Source of the DNA: Chitinophaga pinensis
GTDB lineage: Bacteria; Planctomycetota; Phycisphaerae; Phycisphaerales; SM1A02
DNA: 10,919 bases
NCBI GenBank assembly: GCA_943329105.2
Contig: CALQCP020000058.1
Location: 1-10,919, forward strand
Direction: 5' to 3'
A program made the translations under genes and the position numbers. Positions 7,601-10,919 of the stretch are shown here, in pieces (position 1 is the first letter of the stretch; every line of letters starts with the position of its first letter). Below the pieces are notes generated by a model. That model made no database searches. It was not told the origin of the DNA and saw only the letters and a program-made list of their open reading frames with translations.

Positions 7601-8276
7601 GGATTCGCTGGGAACCGCCATCAGTCTGGCACTGCAGTACGGAGTGCCGGTGGAGAGCATCGTCAACAAGTTTGCGCACCAGCGCTTTGAGCCAATGGGA
7701 ATGACCACCAACTCGGACATTCCGTTTGCGAAGAGCTTGGTCGATTACATCTTCCGTTGGCTCGGGATGCAATTCATCGCCGGCTACCGCGAGCAGAACG
7801 CACCGCGCCGCACCAAGCCAGCGGAGATCTCCGGTGGCGGAACGATCACCCACGGGAACGCAGGAAGCGGCCCGATCAGTAACGCCGAAGCCAAGGAGGC
7901 TGCATGGCCAGTACGCTCAGGAGTCACCACGCACGACGGATCGACCAGCGGTTCGTCGACGCAGGCCAGCGCATCGCATTCCGTCCAGGCGAAGGCCGAC
8001 GCTCAAGAGATTCTTTCGCGCCGTTCAATCTCGGTCGTTGTGGCCGAATCGATCGTCGATGGTTCGGATGGAGCGGACCCGATGTCACGCACTTCCGTAG
8101 TGAAAGAGACCGTCACGGTCGGCGATACGCGCGTCACTGGCAGCAGCGTGCTTGATCAATCCAACGCGAACCTCATGGGTGACGCTCCAGCCTGCGATGG
8201 CTGCGGGTCGATCACCGTTCGCAACGGAACTTGCTACCGCTGCCTGAACTGCGGCAGTTCGATGGGCTGCTCCTGA
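4662..8276 (+). CDS. nrdJ: adenosylcobalamin-dependent (class II) ribonucleotide reductase
   Basis: NrdJ reduces ribonucleotides to deoxyribonucleotides using a thiyl radical made by homolysis of coenzyme B12, independent of oxygen. The 1204 residues start with the family's RIARRFTTAGKD block, which is why I use this ATG and not one 93 bases upstream. Active-site pieces are present: redox pair Cys183 and Cys420, the GSGTGTN loop (212-218), NPCSEY (407-412) with Asn407, thiyl Cys409 and Glu411, and APTGTIG (618-624). A TSCPD-type domain covers about 940-1015. The end (1178-1204) is a cysteine ribbon CDGCG...CYRCLNCG...GCS, as in long NrdJ forms, probably binding zinc and delivering electrons. 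Odd parts are a VERVV repeat (906-926) and a Ser/Gly/Ala/Thr-rich linker (about 1056-1177). It sits behind dcd; a 20-bp hairpin follows the stop by 13 bases. Confidence 0.97.
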   Translation: MRIARRFTTAGKDVYGTTEWTTRSSRISNSDGSTVFEMHDAQVPASWSQLATDIVVSKYFRKAGVPQLGADGRPLKDAAGKPVLGPERSVRQVAHRLAGCWRHWGEKFGYFTAKKDADAFYDELAHMLLNQMAAPNSPQWFNTGLNYAYGISGPAQGHWIADHKTGKVGLAKDAYTHPQPHACFIQGVKDDLVGEGGIMDLWTREARLFKYGSGTGTNFSNVRGENEQLSGGGRSSGLMSFLKIGDRAAGAIKSGGTTRRAAKMVCLDVNHPDIEKFVNWKVREEIKVAALVEGMKHLAPNQKELAERFGLKLDYDFNGEAYYTVSGQNSNNSVRLSDEFMDAVEANGEWTLIRRTDGKVAKTLPAVDLWKQINEAAWHCADPGIQYDTTINAWHTCPEGGRINASNPCSEYMFLDNTACNLASINLLKFYDSETRTFDIEGYEHAISLWTVVLEISVLMASFPSKEIAELSWKYRTLGLGYANLGAMLMQAGIPYDSDAGRAVCGALSSILTGRSYAASAVLAAEHGTFDGYKENKEHMLRVIRNHRRAAQGVARDSGQYEEMRIAPVPIDHAVFTEGRVTISNANDMLGRAVAAWDDALAFGKKHGFRNAQVTVIAPTGTIGLLMDCDTTGVEPDFALTKFKKLAGGGYFKIANQSLRPALQALAYTAVQVDEIVTHVMGTLSLEVALPTEDGIVPTHGTTFRDFLIESGYTGDEVVKIENSLPTVFEISFAFSAWSMPERVLAAHGIDAVAARADQKFNGLRALGLNRKQIDALNVRICGTQTVEGAPHLKDKHLPVFDCANRCGNLGTRFIAPQGHIYMMAAAQPFISGAISKTINLPNDANVEDIGACYRLSWELGLKANALYRDGCKLSQPLNTKSDASDEREEEDTAGLPEVVATTTYVDRIVERVVEVERVVERVVERPRRSRLPDTRQSLTHKFNVAGHEGYLIVGLYEDGTPGELFITMAKEGSTIGGLMDSLGTAISLALQYGVPVESIVNKFAHQRFEPMGMTTNSDIPFAKSLVDYIFRWLGMQFIAGYREQNAPRRTKPAEISGGGTITHGNAGSGPISNAEAKEAAWPVRSGVTTHDGSTSGSSTQASASHSVQAKADAQEILSRRSISVVVAESIVDGSDGADPMSRTSVVKETVTVGDTRVTGSSVLDQSNANLMGDAPACDGCGSITVRNGTCYRCLNCGSSMGCS
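7377..7442 (+). repeat. short in-frame repeat coding for VERVV units
   Basis: The word GAGCGC recurs at 7392, 7410, 7422 and 7434, spaced 18, 12 and 12 bases, always in frame. It codes for an alternating Val-Val-Glu-Arg segment at residues 906-926 of NrdJ, between an acidic EREEED stretch and the TSCPD-type domain. It looks like a slipped-strand expansion inside a tolerant linker, and could form a short charged helix. Confidence 0.7.
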
Positions 8277-8289
8277 GCCAATGAATCAC

Positions 8290-8336
8290 GCTCCATCATG
8301 CGGCGTGCCACGGAACGGCACGCCGCATGATGGAGC
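8290..8336 (+). terminator. perfect 20-bp hairpin after nrdJ
   Basis: Bases 8290-8309 pair without mismatch with 8317-8336 around the 7-base loop acggaac. It begins 13 bases after the nrdJ stop. No T run follows, so it is not a canonical intrinsic terminator. It may stop transcription by strength alone, protect the mRNA 3' end, or be a mobile palindrome. Confidence 0.6.
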
Positions 8337-8339
8337 CAA

Positions 8340-8761
8340 CTTCAAACGACGGTCGCTTGACGCATGGCTGCGTTGGGCACCACCAGGCCCTCTGAAAGGA
8401 CGGTCAGGCTCATGAATCATGCGCCGTTGCACGGACTCCGACCCGTGCGCGGCGCGACAACAGACGCGATGGTGGCGAGTTCGTGACAGCATGACGGTCA
8501 GCGAGTGGATGGACCCTCCTTGCATGGCTGGATGAGCACGGATATCAGCGAACTTCGGCCCCCTCTCCTGGGAATGGATGCCCCCCGGCCGGCACACTGG
8601 CGCGCGCAAGCGCACACGTGCCGGGCGACCGGGAAGGGAGACCCGACGCCTCACGGCTCGCCCCATCGCGTCACTTTCAATGACGAAGCGCCTCGGCGCT
8701 CGTCGTTCCTCCCCCCCCTGCTGCGGAAGCCCACCCCCCGCGGCAGGGGGAATTTGTTTTT
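8340..8761 (+). other. structured non-coding stretch, candidate RNA
   Basis: About 420 bases between nrdJ and the lipoprotein gene hold no believable protein gene but several strong stems on +. They are ACGCA/TGCGT (8360-8373); a two-part 12-bp stem GCGCCG+GCACGG with CCGTGC+CGGCGC (8421-8455); CCGGCAC/GTGCCGG (8589-8624) enclosing GCGC-GCAA-GCGC, a GNRA tetraloop; a 13-bp stem with one wobble pair and one bulge around a CTCG loop (8679-8707); and an intrinsic terminator (8714-8761). GACGGTCAG occurs twice (8399-8407, 8493-8501). This is what a separate structured transcript or a long 5' leader would look like. I tried RNase P, tmRNA, SRP and 6S RNA by their conserved words and matched none. 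It could instead be decayed sequence. Confidence 0.4.
8714..8761 (+). terminator. intrinsic terminator with T-rich tail
   Basis: CCCCCTGCTGCGG (8714-8726) pairs with CCGCGGCAGGGGG (8738-8750), 13 pairs with one G-T wobble, around an 11-base loop, followed directly by AATTTGTTTTT. It acts on +. Since nrdJ already has a hairpin 400 bases earlier, it would end read-through, a separate RNA, or act as an attenuator before the lipoprotein gene. Confidence 0.7.
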
Positions 8762-8805
8762 GCGCTGCGATGCCTGCTTTGCGTGCCGTGGGTGTCGCGG
8801 CTCCA

Positions 8806-8811
8806 TACACT
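8806..8811 (+). promoter_or_regulatory. probable -10 element of the lipoprotein gene (TACACT)
   Basis: TACACT lies 8 bases before the ATG at 8820, where a Shine-Dalgarno sequence would be expected and is absent. The identical hexamer is 7 bases before the ATG at 9397. A -10 box here gives a leaderless mRNA. No good -35 is visible. Confidence 0.45.
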
Positions 8812-8819
8812 GACCGATC

Positions 8820-9347
8820 ATGCTGAACATCGCCACGACCCTTCGACTTTCCCCGGCGTGCGCGCTGTTTGCTCTGACCCTGACGGCGTGTGAGACCACT
8901 CCGGAGGCGCAGTCACTGGCACGCAAGGTTGACCTTGATACCGCTCCGCTCACGCACGTGGTGCTGGTGCAGTTGAAGGATCCATCGCGGGCCGCCGAGT
9001 TGGTTCAAGATTGCGACCGCGTCCTACCGTCTATTAAGGGTGTTTCCGCGTACAGCTGCGGAGTGCCGCTCGTGATGGGTCGAACGAATGTCACCAGTGA
9101 TTACGACGTTGGCATCTATGTGGGGTTTCGGACCGAGGCCGCGTACCGGACCTATGTTGACCACCCCCGTCACTTAGAGATGGTGGAAGGCTGGCGCGAG
9201 GGCTGGAAGTCCGTGCGCATGTTTGATATTGTTGATGGGGTGCCGGCGGTGATGCCTGCGCCAACCACACCCGCCAAGCCAAGCAGCACTGGCGCCGCTG
9301 CTCCCGCGCCGGTCGTCGCGCCGACGACGCCGATTGCCCCCAAGTAA
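8820..9347 (+). CDS. lipoprotein with a Dabb (stress-responsive alpha/beta barrel) domain
   Basis: This 175-residue protein starts with a lipoprotein signal: hydrophobic residues 11-21 and the lipobox LTAC with lipidated Cys24, so it is probably anchored to a membrane outside the cytoplasm. Residues about 44-137 resemble the Dabb dimeric ferredoxin-like fold: THVVLVQLKD at the first strand, an alpha-helical middle, DYDVGIYVGF, and the helix AAYRTYVDHPRHLEMV, ending in KSVRMFDI. Dabb proteins form dimeric barrels; functions vary and many are unknown, so no substrate is proposed. The last 35 residues are Ala/Pro/Thr-rich and probably disordered. The ATG is the only one that gives a signal peptide. 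It has no ribosome binding site and carries TACACT 8 bases upstream. A terminator lies 58 bases before it; the next gene starts 49 bases after its stop. Confidence 0.75.
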   Translation: MLNIATTLRLSPACALFALTLTACETTPEAQSLARKVDLDTAPLTHVVLVQLKDPSRAAELVQDCDRVLPSIKGVSAYSCGVPLVMGRTNVTSDYDVGIYVGFRTEAAYRTYVDHPRHLEMVEGWREGWKSVRMFDIVDGVPAVMPAPTTPAKPSSTGAAAPAPVVAPTTPIAPK

Positions 9348-9383
9348 GGGGCGGCCTGATCGCAGAACCGGCTCGCGGATCGC

Positions 9384-9389
9384 TACACT
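9384..9389 (+). promoter_or_regulatory. probable -10 element of the membrane protein gene (TACACT)
   Basis: TACACT is 7 bases before the ATG at 9397, repeating the arrangement at 8806-8811. There is no Shine-Dalgarno sequence. It suggests a separate, leaderless transcript for this gene despite the 49-base gap to the gene before. Confidence 0.45.
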
Positions 9390-9396
9390 GCAGTTC

Positions 9397-10131
9397 ATGG
9401 CTATTGAAACCACGCTACAGGCTCGCCAGAAATGGTGGAATATTTTGTACGCCGTCATCTGTGCGGGGCTGGGCGCATGGGGCGCCATCGACTACTGGGT
9501 CACCATTCCACGCAAAGAGGCGGAGGTTGCCGCGTACGAAGTAGCCGCCACCACTGCTGAAGAGATGGAAGCGAAGGCGCGCGCAGCTGCCGCAGCGCCG
9601 GGCGCAGCGCAAACGCTCTCCGCGGAAGACGTCAAGGCATACGAAGCCGCGAAGGCGGTAGTGGATAAGGGCAAGCCAGTTGCGCCGGCAGCGTATGACC
9701 GCCCCGTGCAGATGTGGCTGTACATCATCGGATGCGGAGTGCTGGGCGTTCCATGGTTCCTTTGGGAATGGCTCTCGGCTGCCAGTAAGAAGTATCGCTT
9801 GAACGCGGATGGATCGTTTGAATTCAATCGGCGCACCATTCCTATGGAAGACATCGCAGATATCGACATGGCCAAGTGGATGTCGAAGTCGGTGGCAACA
9901 GTTGTTGCGAAGGATGGCACGCGTATTACCCTTGATGATTACAAGTTCAAGAATTCAAACCTGATCATTGGCGGGATCGCTGCACGCTTGTATCCCAACG
10001 ACTGGGACGCCGATGGCCGTGACTTGAATAAGATTCGTGCGCAGGAAGAAGCTGCGGCGGCTTCCGATGCGGCCGAACTCGCTGCGGCGAGCCAACCCGC
10101 TGCGGATTCCACCACCGACAAGACCGTCTGA
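9397..10131 (+). CDS. uncharacterised membrane protein with two transmembrane helices
   Basis: I do not recognise this 244-residue protein. It shows a first membrane helix at about 14-37 (WNILYAVICAGLGAWGAIDYW), an Ala/Glu/Lys-rich, probably helical or coiled-coil segment at 40-90, a second membrane helix at about 104-127 (MWLYIIGCGVLGVPWFLWEW), and a soluble beta-rich part at 132-205 (YRLNADGSFEFNRRTIP, then VATVVAKDGTRITLDDYKF) that reads like a small PH-like domain; this is inference. The last 30 residues are Ala/Ser/Asp-rich. I start at 9397 rather than an in-frame ATG 63 bases upstream, because the upstream ATG overlaps the lipoprotein gene and the TACACT box is placed for 9397. Its TGA is 2 bases before the next ATG, so the two are probably one operon. 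Confidence 0.7.
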   Translation: MAIETTLQARQKWWNILYAVICAGLGAWGAIDYWVTIPRKEAEVAAYEVAATTAEEMEAKARAAAAAPGAAQTLSAEDVKAYEAAKAVVDKGKPVAPAAYDRPVQMWLYIIGCGVLGVPWFLWEWLSAASKKYRLNADGSFEFNRRTIPMEDIADIDMAKWMSKSVATVVAKDGTRITLDDYKFKNSNLIIGGIAARLYPNDWDADGRDLNKIRAQEEAAAASDAAELAAASQPAADSTTDKTV

Positions 10132-10133
10132 CC

Positions 10134-10919
10134 ATGCGCTCGACCGCCGAACCGACCACCGCCATTGCCAAGCAAGACCGCTGCGGCGACTTGCCACATC
10201 GCCCGCGCGTACTGCTGGGAAAGATGGGGCTTGACGGCCATGACCGTGGCGTGAAGTTGATTGCGCGCGTGATGCGCGACTCAGGAATTCATGTGATTTA
10301 CAGCGGGCTGTGGCAAACGCCACGCAGTCTGGCGATCGGCGCGCGCGATGAAGATGTTGATTGCGTTGCTGCTTCGATGATGTCAAATTCGCACTTGGTG
10401 TTGGTGCCGCGGTTACTCAATGAAATGAAGGCTGTTGGCCGCGCTGATATCCCGGTGAACGTCGGCGGCATCATTCCGCAGTCGGATGTGCAGGGGCTTC
10501 TTGATGCGGGCGTTGCGCGCATTTACCACACCGGCACTAGCATGGATGAGATTGTGGACAGCGTCCGTGCCACGGTGAAGCCGTATGCGCCGGTGGTTTC
10601 CAGCGCGCGCGAGGCAGTGCTGGCACGGCAGATTTCCATGGCGCATGCTGCGTCGCTTCCGGCGGGAACTCCGGTCAAGCGCCCCGCGCGCGTGGTGGGA
10701 ATTACTGGTTCACCCGGCGCAGGCAAGAGCACGCTGGTTGCAGCGATGGCAAACGAAGCAGTTCGACGCGGGCAACGCATTGCGGTGGTTGCCTTCGATC
10801 CGATGAGCCCGATCACTGGTGGTGCATTGCTTGGCGACCGACTGCGCGTTGACTTCAACGCGGTTGATGACAAGGTGTTCTATCGATCGCTGGCGATTGT
10901 TGGCGAGGACTACCGCAGC
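10134..10919 (+). CDS. cobalamin-binding domain fused to MeaB-type GTPase (partial)
   Basis: The frame is open from ATG 10134 to the window end (262 residues). Residues about 23-150 are a B12-binding domain of the acyl-CoA mutase type: LLGKMGLDGHDRG (27-39) with His36 as the likely cobalt ligand, then SGLWQTP and VNVGGIIPQ (108-116). Residues from about 185 begin a MeaB/ArgK G-protein: P-loop GSPGAGKST (192-200) and FDPMSPITGGALLGDRLRV (221-239). MeaB proteins guard and load B12 mutases. The order B12 domain then GTPase is that of IcmF, in which a mutase barrel follows; whether one follows here lies outside the window. The N-terminal part also resembles free-standing small mutase subunits, so a two-domain protein is equally possible. 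Some GTPase residues are unusual (DPMSP for DPSSP). The start follows the previous stop by 2 bases, without a ribosome binding site. Confidence 0.88.
   Translation, partial: MRSTAEPTTAIAKQDRCGDLPHRPRVLLGKMGLDGHDRGVKLIARVMRDSGIHVIYSGLWQTPRSLAIGARDEDVDCVAASMMSNSHLVLVPRLLNEMKAVGRADIPVNVGGIIPQSDVQGLLDAGVARIYHTGTSMDEIVDSVRATVKPYAPVVSSAREAVLARQISMAHAASLPAGTPVKRPARVVGITGSPGAGKSTLVAAMANEAVRRGQRIAVVAFDPMSPITGGALLGDRLRVDFNAVDDKVFYRSLAIVGEDYRS

Noticed and set aside
8618..8685. Cobalamin riboswitch resemblance (GTGCCGGGCGACCGGGAAGGGAGACCC)
   Set aside because: The start looks like the high-GC form of the element, but the conserved core after it and a proper B12 box are missing, and the following gene has no B12 link.
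8286..8810. 174-codon open frame on -, and 102- and 82-codon frames on +, in the nrdJ-lipoprotein gap
   Set aside because: The products are Arg/Pro/Gly-rich without domains, overlap the strong hairpins and terminator, and lack ribosome binding sites.

Overview
The window is GC-rich bacterial chromosome with six complete protein genes and two cut by the window edges. I find no rRNA, tRNA, CRISPR array, transposase or phage gene. The content suggests a planctomycete, possibly of the Phycisphaerae: a secreted protein with a PEP-CTERM-like VPAP tail, a class II (adenosylcobalamin-dependent) ribonucleotide reductase with a C-terminal cysteine ribbon, a cobalamin-binding/MeaB GTPase fusion, and several genes with no Shine-Dalgarno sequence but a -10-like hexamer just before the ATG. 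This placement is inference; no taxonomic marker is present.

Layout. 1-507 (+) is the end of uvrA. It converges, with one base between the stops, on a small secreted PEP-CTERM-like protein (509-1102, -). Upstream of that on the same strand is a UvrD/PcrA-type helicase (1166-3520, -), started at an ATG with a strong AAGGAGG. A 415-base divergent control region (3521-3935) follows, with dyad symmetries and a Gram-positive-type LexA-like box. On + come dcd (3936-4541), a 120-base gap with two hairpins, and nrdJ (4662-8276). A 543-base non-coding stretch (8277-8819) starts with a perfect 20-bp hairpin, contains several more stems, and has an intrinsic terminator near its end. Then come a Dabb-domain lipoprotein (8820-9347), a two-helix membrane protein (9397-10131) and, 2 bases later, a B12-binding/MeaB fusion that runs off the window (10134-10919).

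How the genes fit together. uvrA and the UvrD-type helicase act in excision repair. dcd and nrdJ supply DNA precursors: dcd deaminates dCTP towards dUTP/dTTP, and nrdJ reduces ribonucleotides. The first two thirds is therefore a genome-maintenance block, and the divergent uvrD/dcd region could coordinate it. The last gene belongs to cobalamin-dependent acyl-CoA mutase biochemistry, so two unrelated B12-dependent functions lie within 6 kb.

The least explained parts are the structured stretch at 8340-8761, the 10134 fusion, and the repeated ATG-proximal TANANT motif.
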